Origin: Lanius collurio
Taxonomy: Eukaryota > Chordata > Aves > Passeriformes > Laniidae
DNA length: 64,000 nucleotides
Direction of reading: 5' to 3'
Assembly: GCA_020086605.1 (NCBI GenBank)
Contig: JACBWW010000020.1
Span: forward strand, 12,460,898 to 12,524,897
Shown here: positions 45,157 to 60,100 of the stretch, in pieces
How positions within the stretch are numbered: the stretch's first letter is position 1
Layout: every line of letters begins with the position of its first letter
Made by a program: the position numbers and the translations under genes
Notes under the pieces: model-generated
Told to the model about the DNA's origin: nothing
What the model saw: the letters and a program-made list of their open reading frames with translations, nothing else
The model's database searches: none

Positions 45157-48100
45157 TTTTGTTAGCCCTGCTTTGCACCGCCCAGCTGCAACACAGGCAT
45201 TTAGATGACGCAGTCTTAGTGCCAGTTGTTTCCAGCAGCTTGTTTTACAGTTTCCAGGTACATTGACATATGTTAAAGATCACACATGACCCAGGTGCTT
45301 GCCTAAGTTAAATCTCTCCTCCTGCACAGGGAAAACTCTCTTAGCTGGTTATGGCAACAGAACATCTTTCATATCACTTCTAGAAACGACACACTCAAAT
45401 CAAAATGACTCCAGGAAAGTCGGCAGCTTTCACAGGTAAATGTGACCTGACACCTGCAAATACACCTTAGAGCTGAATTTCTCTATAGAGAATCACACAA
45501 AACAGAGGGGAATAAACGTCATTGCAAGGCACCAAGTAACAGAGGAGCTTTCTGCCAAATCCCACCAGCACTGTTTGTGATATGGGGAGATTTAATTTTA
45601 AGAATATGCAAATAGCAGCATGAATACACTGACAGGCTCAGACTTTGTTTGGTCGTTGTGTCCGTCCCGGAGGAAAGGAATTACTTGGCACGTGTTCTTC
45701 CGCTTCTCCTTTTTTTAACCCTGACCAGAAAACGGTGAGTTCTATCAGGTTTTTATCCAGCTTGCAGGTAAAGGGTTACAGATTCTAGGAAGTATTAAAT
45801 ACAAACTTTAAAGGATTTTATTTTCATCTACAGTCACATGATGCCTTAATACCCAATGACACTAACTACAGTGTCTCATTAAGAGGTCATGCAAACTCCC
45901 AAGCTAAACAAGGCATTCTTACATATTTAACATTCAAATGCAGAAGCCAAGCTAAGCCATGGAAGATTGTAATCAGGAAATCTACACTTCCTGATCCACA
46001 CAAAAGCTACAGGTAGGAAAAGTTCTTTTAAACTTGTAACATTGTGCTTTCTAGAGAAACTGTTTATAGGCTATATTTTGTACTCTCTTTCTTTAGTACT
46101 TTTCAAAATAGTATAAGAACATTATCCTGAAAATATCTGATCTTGCTTGTTCCACCTGTTGTAGAATCAGGATTGTTTTTACACTCAGAAATACGGCTGG
46201 CTCAGTGGAAATTCAAAAACAATTTTAAAGCCAAATATACTTAAAAAGCAAATATTTTTAAAAGTCTCTTAGTTATTGAAATGGTTGAGTTGGTGTATGT
46301 GGGGTGAAGGAGGAGTTAATATGTCTTTGATACCTGAAATGAAGGGATTTAGAACTCTTCAAACTTCCTTATATCATGAATTGCACATTGTTTCAGTCAC
46401 ACTAATCCAAGTGTATTGTAAAGGATTTGGCTTCCTCGCTGAACTTATATGATTTCTAAATTCTCCTAGAATTTGGTACTTTTAAAAATAAAATCTTACA
46501 AAAGCAAATGAAAGACAGGTGAGGAATACTACTGTGCTCCATAAAAGGAGAAAAAAAATTACAAAATAGGGAGTAAGAGGAAAATCATTTAAAAGTCAGT
46601 TTATTTTAAATTGAGAATTTAAATTGCATTAAAGCATATCAGTTTTCACATGGACTGATAAAGTTTCACTGACAATTGCTGGAAATATTTCAGGAGCTAA
46701 TTTTTTTTTTTACTTGTGCTGAAGGAGTTTTCCAGGCTACAGCATTTGCATTTTTTATTCCAAAAATCTTTTGCTCATCATAATTCTCTTTAAACTGTTA
46801 TTGTTTTCAGATAGTGTTCTAAATACTTAGTATTTTTATGCCTTTATAGGAATTTTGTTAAGGACTGCATACAACAGGGTTACAGAATCTAAATTTACTA
46901 AAAGATCTCTAGTGCATCATAGGATTGCCACATCCTGAGGATTCCCTGCACAAAAGCAGCAAGTGGTGTTCATTGTTTTGCTCCTACAATGGTTGGGTGT
47001 TTATGGCCAGAAATGCAACTTTTCCACAGTTCATTCTACAAAACACATCTCTTTTTCTTCTTTCCACATACTGCTAGGAGGTACTAAAAAAAGTGGAGAA
47101 TAATAAAACCTGAAGGAAGTTGCTTCAGATAAGCTCTGAACTTTCTTTTTTAAAAAAAAACTGAGGGGTTGTCATTACCAGTATTTAAAATAAATTTGAG
47201 TCCAAACAAGTTTACCAGTGGCACTTCAAAAAATTGTCATTAACTTTCAAGGTGTCCATCTTGAAACATAGTAGGTCTCATGTTGTGGAGGGCCAAGACC
47301 TGAGCACAGCCTAGATCGGCCTGAGCCATGAAGTATCTTTTTATCAAACTTATTGTACCAACATCCTGACAGAGTCACTCACAACTGTGCCGGTGGGGGC
47401 GTAGCAATGAATCATTACACTTTAAAAGAACTGCGACAAATTTACTATAACTGACTTCTGAGCCAATATTATTTACAAAAATCTATTTAGAAGCTCTTGT
47501 AGATAAGGGGCTTATTTGCTAAGCTACATTTATATGTCAGGAGAGTGAGAGGAGCACCCCAGCTCCCAAATAAAGAGCCAACTACAGGCTTTCACTGAGA
47601 GGCACATTGCACCCAAAACACCAAAAGCAGCCTGCTACAGCCAGTCTCTTCTAAGAAATGTTTATACAAGTTGCATGTGTCATGGTAAACCAGCTCTCAG
47701 TAGCTCAGTAGTTGAATTTGTTGATGAATTACACAAAATGTCTTTGTGGGGTGGAAGGTACAATGCACACTGAAGTTACTCTGTGACCGAAAAGACAGAG
47801 TGGCCACTGAATGACGGGGAGCCTTAACTCCTTTCCTAAAGTAAGGAATATGAGGCACTTACTGTTTAGCACTCTCATAGTTCAGATGGTTCTTATGCCA
47901 ACAATTTTACCCTTAGTGCAGGAATTTGTACTGCTCTAATTATTACCTTTATTTTTTTCTGATGAAACAAGCCAACCTATTTTCTTGCTTTGTCAAATCA
48001 CTATAGAATCAAATGTAGTGTTGTTTCACAGGGAAGACACACAAATCAAATACTTTCTGCTCATAACCAAAAGAAGAGAGAGGTTCTTGGAAAATGTGGT

Positions 48101-51100
48101 AATTGGAAGCCTAAGGGAGAATTTTTCTCTAGACTTTTGGGGAAAGCCAAGCAAATATAAAAATCAAAACACTATCAGAAGTTTAGAATAGTTTTCTCTT
48201 TACCTCAAGGCTAAGACAAGCATAGACCAAAAGCCAATCCAGATCTTCCAGTTTGCAGATCTCAGGGAACTTGTACCACATTTAAGGCTAATATTGAAAA
48301 TCAACCCAATGATTTATGCACAGCTCTAGGTAGGTGGGAAGATAGAGCAAATCTTCAAGTGAAGGGAACTCCCTTCCCTTGGAAAGCCTGGTCAAAAGTG
48401 GTTCTCTGCGCAAGGCAAACACCGGTGAGTGTTGAGGCCCTTTAACCACACTGTTGCTGGTACCTGAGCTCAAGGAAACAAACTTGCTAAAAGTATTTGC
48501 TATCAGTCTACTGAATGAAAGCTAAGGAAAGTCTTTCCTCACATCTTTCAGGAAGGGGTGGTCTTTTGCTGTGTTTGCACTGTATCCAGTCAAACATGGC
48601 CTCAGCATAGTCTACATCTTTCACTGATACTGTTTCACAAAGGACTGGGCGTGGGGGGAAACACCCAACCCACTGAAACGTGATGAAATGTACTCAGGCA
48701 ATAAACATTTGTTTGGAATTTATAATTTCTCCTTCGGACCCTGTCTTTCTGAGGATTATATATGATCACCTGTGAGCAGAGTATTCCCATGCCTCCCACA
48801 CAACAATCGTGGTGGGGAGGGCATGGCTAACCAGAGCAGGTGGCCAAATCCCACTGCTCCTTAACCAGGACCACCTCATTTAGCACCTGATCATGCTGGA
48901 GAACCGATGTCAAAACTTCATGCCCAAGCAATAGTGCATGAAAATTGTTGATTTTTGCTGAGCTACAGAAGAGTGCTGGCAAGCAGGATGTATTGCTAAG
49001 GAGAATAGGTATAAAACACAATGTAGTTTCACTTACTGGAAGTTTGATATCAAAATGTATAAAATAAAGGAGTTACAGTAGAAAGGTCAAAAGGGATTGT
49101 TGGAAAAGGGAAAGAAAAAGGCAGCAATTTTCCTGTGAGCTCTCCTCTGGGTCACTTTCACTTAGACATATGGAGGAACTTTAAAATTTTATTAAGAACT
49201 GAATACATTGCTTGGAAACCAAACATTTAATCACTTACAGCAGGGGGAAGAAAGGCCAAAGTTGGGTTGTTTCAATGTGACGTTTTTTCTGTCTGCTGTT
49301 TTTATACAAGTTTATTTAACTCCCTTTTTTTGACTTTTGTCACAGATGTTTGCTGCAAAGGCACAGATACTTTATGGTTAGGAAAATATTCCTGATTGAA
49401 TATTCTATTATTAATTCACACAAGTTACTTTTTCCTTTAGGATAGCAAGGAGGAGTAAGTCTCCTTGGGGCTTACTCCTTTTAATGTTACCAGCTTGACT
49501 CACATCAACATTGCATCACTTCCAACTTTTTAATAGTTTTCTGTTTTTCTATTAAAGAGCTGCTAGTTGTATGATTTTGTGTAAACGAGTTCCAATGCCT
49601 TGCTACTGCAGGCAATCTGCTTTTCTGAAAGAGCTGAGTAACAAGCACAAGTGTACCCCATATCAAGAATAACACACACCCAGTGACTGAAAACCCTTTC
49701 AGTATGAAGTCGACCCTGGGAATTCTTTTTACTGATTCCAGTGGGGACAGTATCAAATCTTCATGCTGCCAGCAGAGGAGATAAGAAATAGCCTGATGCA
49801 AGCAGTGTCAGTGCTACCCAGCACAGTGCTGCCTGCAGAAACAGCATGGCAGCAGCACAGGTTTGCTGTGCTAGACAGAAGCTCTTCAGACCATAACAAA
49901 ACAGATTATTTCACATCTGCCCGGTCTGCCATGCTCAGAGCAGGTGCATCTGGATGTTAAGGCACTTTTCCAGGCAGGTTAGCATTGATGTCCTCTGATG
50001 ATACACTCTGATGCAGAGTATCTGACAGCAGCTTTCAGGCAGGAGAGGCAGGGAGTGAGCTACATGTCCACAGTCCTGAAGACTCACCACACTGTGGGTC
50101 TGTTCCTCCTCTACCTACCTACTTTCCCCACTGAATTTATTGCAATGACTGTATGTGTTGACTGGACTGTATTTCTTACACTCACTTCCCCCTTCAACCC
50201 ACAGCCACTTTGAAACCCTTTTGTATCAGCAGTAGATTTGGGAGTGCCCAGTTTTATCTCCCTGAGCACCTTTATTGAGCACCTGAGCTTTGTGCAACAG
50301 CCTAGGATGCAGAAAGCACCAATTACACCCTGGCACTGCCGCCCAGCAATTTCCTTCTCTCCCTTCTGGGCTCTGTGCTCCTTCCCACACCCAAGCTGTG
50401 CAGAAATCCCCCCACCAGGACCTAGGCCTCCTGTGCCAGGGCACCTCCCATTCCTGGGATTGCAGCCCATAGACAATCCAGACTCACTTGCCAGCTGCTA
50501 CACTTGCCCAGCCAGTGAATCCATGGGGTCCCACATGCAGTACAGGAAGTTCATTACCTCAAAAAAATGTGTTATCCACTCTTCCTCTCTTATGGCAAGC
50601 AAGCTTGACAGCAATTGCATTAACATGACTTTAACACCACACATTTCCATGGAGCTATTCTTCTCATCTACTTCTGATCTACTCACTGTAAAAGAAGCCC
50701 AAGTCTCAGGCTAATTCATGCTTTTGAAGTGAGCTGGCAGTCTTGTTCACTTACAGCTCAGTGGAAAACAAGCAGTTACTGTCAGCTGTCACGAACCTGA
50801 ATCAAGCTTTGTTAAGGCCTCCTCTGTCTCTATTTTTGGTTTGGGTGTGGCATGGAAAAAACAATATTTACCATCTCAGTAGCTGTGCCCTTTTTGTGTT
50901 TGTTTTTATATTCCTTTTCCTCATGTGAATTTAGCAGATGTTGCACAGCTTGGTATCAGCCCTGAATTTTGTTGTCAGAGTACGTGCAAGTCTCCACTGA
51001 ACATTAGTAATGAATAGGCTATGTCTGCACAGAAAAGATAATACAGATTCAGCTGCCAGGTACCATTTCAGGGGCAAATGTGGATAAAGGGATAAACACC

Positions 51101-54100
51101 AAGAATACCATAAGATTTCATTTTCAATGTAAATGAAACAAAAACTACAGCCATCAGCCCTGAATGGGAGGCTAACAGGGGCCTGAGGAGCTACTGCCAT
51201 GTACCATGTCCAATTTTTGTCTTTAGCATCTCTGTTTAAATTAAAATCACTTGGGAGTATTTTCCATTGCTTTGGATGAATGCACACAGATTGCTAAAAG
51301 GCTAGTTCATATTTACCAATATATATTAAAAACTAATTCTCAGTTCAATTATCCCATTAACTACCTTCAATAAAAACATTTCCATTCACTTTATGTTTAT
51401 ATAGAGTAGAAACATGGGGATTTGCTAGGGTAGAGAGGATCAAAAAACCTCAAAGATGGCTTAAGAAAACAGAGGAAATCCAGGAGCAAAAAGCTAGATG
51501 CTAGGGAAAGGTCAGCTTGATGCTTTCACAGACAATACCAGCACCTGGTATCCAGTGAACTACAGCCTCAGCTTTCTTTCATTTCCCTGCCATCCTTCCA
51601 CAATAAAACTTTACAGTGGCACCACTGAAATCACTGTGGCTGGACTTTCCTCCTGGAGACTGAGAGAGAACCTATTTATCCCAGAGCACATAGCTACCCA
51701 GATTTTCCATGTGGGGGGAAGGTCAGGTTGGAGAAGCAAGGAGATAAATCAACCCCCATCTCTGGGTCGGAGTCAGAATTTGAATCAAATTCTCCCACAT
51801 GCCCTAAAAGCCAAATCTGCCTCTAGAGAGTAACACTATTTAAAAATCCAACCCAGTGACTTTCTTGTCACAGGGCAATATGTCAGATTGACCAATAAAT
51901 AAAGTTCCAACAGAAGCAGCGAGTATTTGTTTTATGTGTGACCTGAGACACACCATTTAGTCATGGGAACAAGGAGCTCTGCTGGAAATGTCAGCCTGTT
52001 GTTAGCATACAGCTTTATAACATCAGGAACAACTCCACAGGCAAAACACAGGCCAGCAAATTACACCTGATAGTGCAACCTTCATTGGTAATTTTGGTGA
52101 ATATAGCCCATTCTTTTGCACAGGATTAAAAGAAGAAAAAAATTACTCAGCTATCTTGATGCCAAACTAAGTCTTTTAAGGCAATGAATCCTTTCTTATA
52201 GTTTTCAAGTGTTATTTTACTGAGAGACTAAAAAAGGTTGCAAATGCAATTAAGATCAGCAATTCAATAATACTACAGAAATGCAGCTGTATTACACTGC
52301 TATCTCACCATTATCACATTTTAGCAACATTTGGACCTTTTTGACGCAATGGTCAATACTTTGGATCTGCCTTGTACTGAGAAATAATTATTGTAATTAT
52401 AACAAAAAAGCTCTTTGCTCTTATTCATGAAATTGTTGTGTCTAATAATTCCCTTAGCCACCCATCATCACTCAATATCTGTGAAGGAAATTGGTTTAAA
52501 ATAACCAAATGTAAAAGTTCACCTGCACTCTAAAGAGCTCTAGATTAAATTATCTCTATGCTTTATACTTTATAGATTAAAGTATCTAAGTGATGTATTT
52601 AAAAGCAGAGAAAACCCTTTTGAATCAAAAAAATAACTCATGTAAGAGAAAAAGTGATATCACATAGAAGTATTAAAGTATTTTATTAAAGTACTGTATC
52701 AGAGTAATTGCTTGAAATTTTTTTGAGTGTGACTTGTGATTCTTTTCAGTATTTTTCTGTTTTAAAATCTTTGTTATCAATTTTCACAGTCTTCTGTAAC
52801 CATGCTTTTCTGCTCTCTGCTGACCAATCTTTATGTGAAATGCTCAGGAACAATGAGGTTGAAAAAAGCATCCTGGTATGTTTCCCACACTTGTAAAGGA
52901 AAAGCAGCATTGTGCAGGAGAAGCAGCTTGAGCACTGAAACTGGGGGAAAAGACACCCCCTACTCCACCACCACTCCCCCCAAAAAGGGTGAAGGGAAAA
53001 TAAATGCATCAAGTGTATTAATAACTTTCTGGCTATGTCCGATCTGAGAGAAGACACAGATAAAATCTGATAAGAAAGCTGATTTATATGGCTTATACTA
53101 TTTTAGAAGGATTCTTAATTTTAGTGCACATATTTGATCCTTCTCAAACATCCCCACAGCTTCCTAGGTCTAAGCAGTTCTAGATTACAGGCTGTAAGAT
53201 CATCTCAGAAATAACTGCCTGAGGCAGGCACACCCCAGCCTTACCACTCACTCAAATACCTGATAACAGACAATTGGTGCCCCTAACATGCCAGGTGTTT
53301 GTGCTAACTCTGGACCACCATTACCTGACATAACTAACAATATTACTGCTTTGCTCACAGAACAAACCAAATTTGCTCCCACAACATGTAAAATTCTTCT
53401 GAGGAGGAAAGCATCTTCTCCAGGTGTCACAATGCAAGCCATATTACTTACCTGGATTTCATGTTATGATCCAATTAAAAAGCAACAAGGATAAGGAATA
53501 ATTATGAAAGTGATAAAATTATTTTTATCACCATTTCCATACAGAACAACTGCACGAGGTTTGTTTTTTAAAATGAGCAAAATCAAATTTTTCTTTCAAA
53601 CCTGACTCTTCTGCACTAAGTATATTGTTCTCCAGGTTTTACTTTTAACTTCTCAAAATACATTCTTCTGTGTATGCCTTAGCCCAAACATTGTGCCTTA
53701 CAATTCTCAGACCTGTTAGGAGCAATGAATTTGGGAAAGCAGCCAAGCTGTTAATTCATCATCTTCTATCTCAGTCTTGCCAGGAAAATACAGGTTTTTT
53801 CTGAACAATGAATTAATAGCACGTGCTTTGTGGGTCATACCTACTCCTCTGTGTAGGACCCACTTTGGGTTAGCAGTAACAAACCAAGGCTGTAACTCTT
53901 GCAAACTCAAGGTATTTATAAAGAGGTTTTAGTATCTTTTCCTTCTGTTTGCATTCCAATTTGAAAATCCACTTATAACCTTGAAATCTTCCCAAAAAAA
54001 TTTTCAGTCTTCCAGCCACAGAAAAAAAACCCATTTTTTCCTCTCTCCACCTAAAGTTTTTTTTTAAATACTGAAACCAACATTGTCTCTTTTCCCTGTG

Positions 54101-57100
54101 GGCTCTGTTTGCCCTTCAAGGAGATAAAGTTTCATATTTTTCCCCCAAATCTATTGATTCTTTAGCCTGTTAAGCTGCCACACATGTTAAAATTGCCTTT
54201 GTCAGTTATGATGTCTGTAAACCACTGATTCTTTTTATTTTCCGAAATTCTTTTCCATTCTCTATATCATTCTAGCTTGATGAGAAAAAGGCAAATGTGC
54301 AAAAAAGTTGTTTCATAAGGTCAGTATTTGAGATGAGCCCCAGAAGTATGGCTTATTGCAAACCTGTGGTTTGCACTGCTGTAACAGTTGCATTAAATGA
54401 GTATTTGTTAGCCTAACCTAAACCTGACTGAATTTCTCTAAAATGCATTTAGGACAAATAATCCAGTAGTGGTATGCCCTGTGCTACAGGGCTTGTATTG
54501 TTCAGTATCATGCCATGAAAGAGCCTAGATTTATACGTTCTGCTCTTGACATGAAATAAAGTTAATCATAGACTGAGATTTCTTTGTTCAGTACAACAGA
54601 TTTTTTTCTGGCCTGTACAATTCTACTTTATCTCACATTCCTACAACCTGCAATATTGCTCTGTCCACAGAACTCACTGTGCAGTGCTAACAGCTGGCAC
54701 AGATTCTCTAACCCAAGGACCAAGTCCATCATGAGCCTCTTGTTTTCTAGATTTGGCCTTCTGTTTCCCAACCTGTATAAGTCTATTATTATCCTGCAGC
54801 ATTTTTACTTTATTCAGGTTGTTTTGGTTTTCCTCATCTCCATGGCATTCCCAGCATAATATTCAAAGATATTATAAAAAAAGTCATACAGAGTTTCCTG
54901 ACTAAGGCTCTGGAAAAGAAAGTTTCTTGCAAAAGAAACTACATGATTAAATACACTATTGCCCAGGAAAAGTCATGCTCCTTCTCCCAAACAAAATGGA
55001 AAGCTTAACTCCATCAAGGCCTGCAGATACTGGAGTCTTCCTGCCCAAAACTTCCTCTTCACACAGCTTTTTCAGCTCCTTTGACAGAAGGAAAATTAAG
55101 TTTAAATTGGCAAAGACCCTATGCATTTATGCCAGGAAAATCCCACACAATTTGAAATTAATCAATAGCACAGAAACCCCCTCCCACCTACCACATGGAA
55201 CCCAGTCTCCAAAAATCTGCAGCCTCTCTCTAGGGTGGTATTTGAAATAAGCATGTTTGAAGAACTAGCTTCACCCTCCTACCATGTCACCTTCCCACAC
55301 AGAGAGATCTTTTGGTACTTTCCTCCCATGGGAAAAATAACACACCTATGTGGAAAATAAAGGCTAGAAATGCCTGATTTGAGATAATCTCCTCTTTATG
55401 GAGCCAATTCTCTTTTCTCTCCCTGAGAAACACTCTGTCTCTCTCTAGTCCAGCAAAACACAACACAAATATGATTTAGCCTTCATGTCAATAAACATTT
55501 TTGAAAGGCCTGGTAAGAAAGGCTTGCCTGAAACAGAGCCTGAGCTCTGCCCCACTACTTTTTCCAGGCACTTCTTTTGCTTTCCAGGAGGCCTGAAATC
55601 TCCTTATGGAAGCAAGACTGCAATCGATTACCACAAAGCTTTCCATGAATGGCCTTTTTGAAGCACCCAGGTGAGACGCCTGGAAGACTCCGAGGTGTTT
55701 GTTACTCCCAGCGTACAATTACCCAGCTCCCATTACACTCCAGGGTTTTACCCCCTCCCTTCCTGCAGGACTTCCCCATGTGAGGAGGCTATAGATGCCT
55801 TGCCTCTGAGCTACCATCAGGGGTTTGCAGCATTTCCTTGTTTTGTTACAGCAGCATCTACAGGCACCATAAGTGATGAAGGCCTCACTCCTTTGGCTGT
55901 CCCAGGGACACCTAATAACACATATTTAAATATTTATAGATTACCTAGAGTGTTCCAGACTAGATCCAGACTTCTAGCATATCCTTACTTTTAGGGGGGA
56001 TAAGGAGGCACAACCCAATCCCATCTTGCTTGATATTAAAGAATACATTACCCCTGAGAAATAAATGCTCTGGGTTATAATCCCTTTGGGTTTAGGAGGC
56101 ACATAATTGCACATGAAATCCCAACTGATGTGTGTCATCAGGAGGTTATTACACAACCAGTGGTGACCACTGCCTCATGTGGCTTTGGCAGCAGTGGGTT
56201 CCAGTGTCCGCAGTGGGTATGAGGTGGCTCAGAGCTCACCCAGAGCAGCAGGGACTCTCCAAAGCCAAGGAAACACCAGGTTTGTGAACTTTAAACTGCT
56301 TTGGATAATGTGGCTGTCAAGCTGCCTGGCTCAGACAGAAGGGATCTACCAGTAGCATTCTGCTGTCAAGCCTAGTAAAAGGACTTAATACAACTAAACA
56401 GATTTTGCTAGGCAAAGTCTTATGTGTAAAAACACTAATATCCTACACAGCTAGGTAGGGAATTGTGGATTGTTCTGCCATGGAGTGGCTCTCGACTGCA
56501 GCTGGAGCTGGACTGGAGCTGTCTCATGGACCACTCCTGCAGTGCACCCGCTACTACAACAACAGAGAGCACAGGCAGGCAGTGCCAGCAGGAATTAGAC
56601 TGCTGGGACTTAGTCAGGCCTATTAATCACAAAGCTGTCCTTCCTAATCTTTGCTCCACCCAAAACACACAGGTAATTTCCCTAATGTTGATGTTTGCCA
56701 CCTGTTTCCTTCTTCTTAGGCTTTGCTTATGGAGACATCATCTCCCAAGTTTCCATGCTTCTTTCCCATTTGAAAAACTTTCTACTATATGAAAAAGTAA
56801 TAAATGAAAAAAAGAAATCAACAGATCTTTCAATACAGCTTGAACTAGTCAAGCTTTGTTTCTTTTGTACAGTACCACATGCAGAGTGTTCCTTTCCAGA
56901 GGCAACAATAGAGCAGAGTTTTCACTCTCCCAATTCAGGCTTTAGCAGTGCTGGTGTTTTAAAACGATGTCACAAGTACAGGCATCACATATTAAACTAC
57001 AGGCTTGTTTTGCCAACTCCCATGTTGGTTTTTGGCTTTTATACACCACCTGAATAAGGAACTGACTAACAAACACAACCTTTGTTACAGGAAGAAAGGA

Positions 57101-60100
57101 GGAAATCAGCAGAGAGTTGTCTCTCTGTCTCACTGTTGGGGAAAACCACTCCTCCCTATTGTCAGGGGCCACTTCAGTGCTGCACTCAGAGGCAAGGGGA
57201 CACCTTAGAGACACCCTCAGCTCCAGCTGTCTTAGGGCAATGAAATGGTTTCTGCGGGTGTAAAGGCCTCTGATCACAGGCTCTCACCTTATGAACTCAG
57301 GTTAAACTCTAGCCTCAGCAGACTGGGGTTTTTTTCAGCACTTTTGTTCATTGTGAATCTTCAAATTCACTTTTTCCTGTTGAATACATGCAGCATAAAG
57401 AAGAAGTGAGAAAAGGCCTGACTCTTGGCAGCAGTTCAGCATCACAGAAATTTAATTGTGACAGGAAACTACACAGCAAGTCACTCATAAGTCACTTTTG
57501 CAAGACCATTTTGCTACAGAGAAAATAAAAACATACAGCTTGATACAACTAAAGGATTTTACGAGGTAATATGCCAGATAGCACAGTGTGAAAAGGCATT
57601 CTTTCCTGTAAAGGACAAAAATATCTTATTCCTTCAGACCCCTTCCTTACCTCATCACAATGAGATGAGTAGACTGATCAGATAGCAGAAGGGTTAGGAG
57701 AGCACTGACTAAATTTTTATGCATATTTGCCTGTCCATCCCAGCTGAAATGAATTGCAATGTCTTTCTGACATGAACAAGGGAGGATCTGAGAGAATCTA
57801 GCAGCTGTGTCTCCATTAGTAACTCAACCACTTTCCCATCACTTCACCGTCTCATCTTTCCAGAACTGTGATCCAAACTGGGAAGCAGCCCAGTTGGATA
57901 TCAAACTGGGAAGGAGCAAAAAAACTAAGCCCTGATACTTTTTCCAGGGGCCCAAGAACCTCAAGGCTCTCTCAAATAGGTAAAGACCATCACAAGAATC
58001 ACGCTATAAAGTTAAAGGGGAAATGGTCTTTTCACAAAGAATTTTAAAAATAAATCACAAGAAAATTATGTTTTCTCAACCAGAACAAAGCTACATCTTT
58101 GTGGCTTCCATAAATCAGATTTACCTTTCCCCACTTATCCTTATTAACACATGCCATTTGAAAAAAATATATACAATAATTAGGAATGAGTCTAGATGTC
58201 AAAATCGGGGAAGAGTATGTGGTGAATCACCACAACAAAAGACCTAGAACACTGCTCTTACAGGCTCCTGTCCTTGGTCCACACAAGCATCCATGTCAGT
58301 AGAACCTGAGAAAGAATTTAGACAGCTCAGAGGAAAAAAAAGTCCTTACTGGAGATAATATTTATTATTAGTTCCCACAAATTACTTAGGCCCTCAGTTA
58401 AATGTGATTTGTAAAAGAAAAGCACTGCATCATTATTTGCTTTGGGATGCGTAATAGAGCTCCAGGATTTTAACTGATTTTAATATTAAAAAAATAGGTT
58501 TTATCAAATTTGAGGAACCATCCATTTAAAGAATGAAATCATATGACTGAAGGACTGGTATCACTCATCTCTGAGTGCACTGCAGAGAAAGGAAGTGTTT
58601 GCTAGGCTTATCCATCCAAAATTTCAATAAAGCTCATTCAAGGTGTGATATATAGCATTTGTGAATGTAAAATCAAAAGAAATATTGAGTAATAATAACC
58701 TTTGCATTGCATTGTCTGTTTAAAATCCCTAGAATACATACAAATCACACCATTTATTAAATTAAAACAACAGAGAAATAAATACCTGAATTTCAGACCT
58801 TCTTTAAGTATGAGGCAATAAAAGACTGCAAACAGGGAGAATGTCATCATTTAAAACTGTCCCTTTGGTTTCAATCCTGTATATGCATTTTGCAAGTAAA
58901 TACCAACACCTACCAAGGAAGGCAGTCTCACATCAGCACAGGACAGGGGTCTCTTGGCACTCAAAATGTGGCAATCCAGCCTGCATTAAATGCCACAGTA
59001 GCATTGCTTCAGCTGCAAAACCATTGCCAAAGCACCTCATGGAAAGACCAGTATGTACTATACACAGGACTAAAAAAAGGGTGTTGCACTGGCACAGTTA
59101 AACTGAAGCAATTCTGTACATAAGAATAATGTGGTGATTTAAAACTGGATTATTTATTAGTTTATTTTTGTTTCACAGCAGTGCCATTTCTATGGCCAAA
59201 ATATTCTTCAGGCTTAAATAATTGCTTGGATTGTCAGTATTATAGGATTAGCAATTTTAAATGAAGGAATGGGTTGCAAGAGAAAGTAATTTTATGCTTT
59301 GAAAAGAACTTTTATTTATTTCAAACGCTTGGAACCTAGCACCATCACTCCATAATCTTATTCAAATGTTGATGTTGTCAATGCCTTTTAAATCACCATT
59401 TAATTAGGTTAAATAAAGAAAATAGAAGCTGCTGAAGAAAGCCCAGTAAGAATTTCTATTTCTAGATAAAGCTGCTTAAAATGCATAACCAGTTCTGCTA
59501 ACTGTGGGATGTGATGCACACGACTGAGTTTATAGGTGTTTAGTGAGTTTGTGTCACTGAGTGTGTCATTGTGAGCAGTCAGCACAAAGAGAATGATATA
59601 AATATAGAAGAGTGGGCCTATAACCTCTACTCCTAATTGAAAAACTATATATATGCATATATTTCATAAGTCACACCCAGTAGCATTTGCCCTGGGCTGC
59701 AACAACGCTTACTTTCCTTCTATAAAGGTTCATCTGCCCAAACAAAAAAAGTCCTTTTCATTTTTTTTTAGCTCAAATGAGCATACAGACAAGACAAACT
59801 TTAGGGAACATTTTTGTTATTTAAACTCTGTCAATTAACAGTGCTGTACCCAAATCCCACTCGAGCCATAACATGATCTTAAGAAAGCTGAATTGTATTA
59901 GTGTGGAAATCTGTAGCAGAAAAAGAAGAAATAAAAACTAGGTCAGTCTAATTGAATTGCAGTAGCTTGTCTGAAAAACACCTTTGGTACCCACTTGGAA
60001 AAGGCATTAGAGACCACATTAGGGAAATGTTTTGGTTTTGAAAATCTTCATTACTGCCTGCTTTGCTGAAATTACTTTCAAAATCATCTTAGCTACTCCC

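Noticed and set aside
50238..50714. 158-codon + strand reading frame, the longest outside NWD2
   Set aside because: No recognisable domain or motif, overlapped by a 121-codon frame on the other strand, no splice or promoter context; consistent with chance in a locally GC-richer stretch.
53248..53494. Overlapping frames on both strands near 53.3 kb, considered as retroviral remnants
   Set aside because: No conserved retroviral motif recognised, and neither frame extends beyond about 70 codons.
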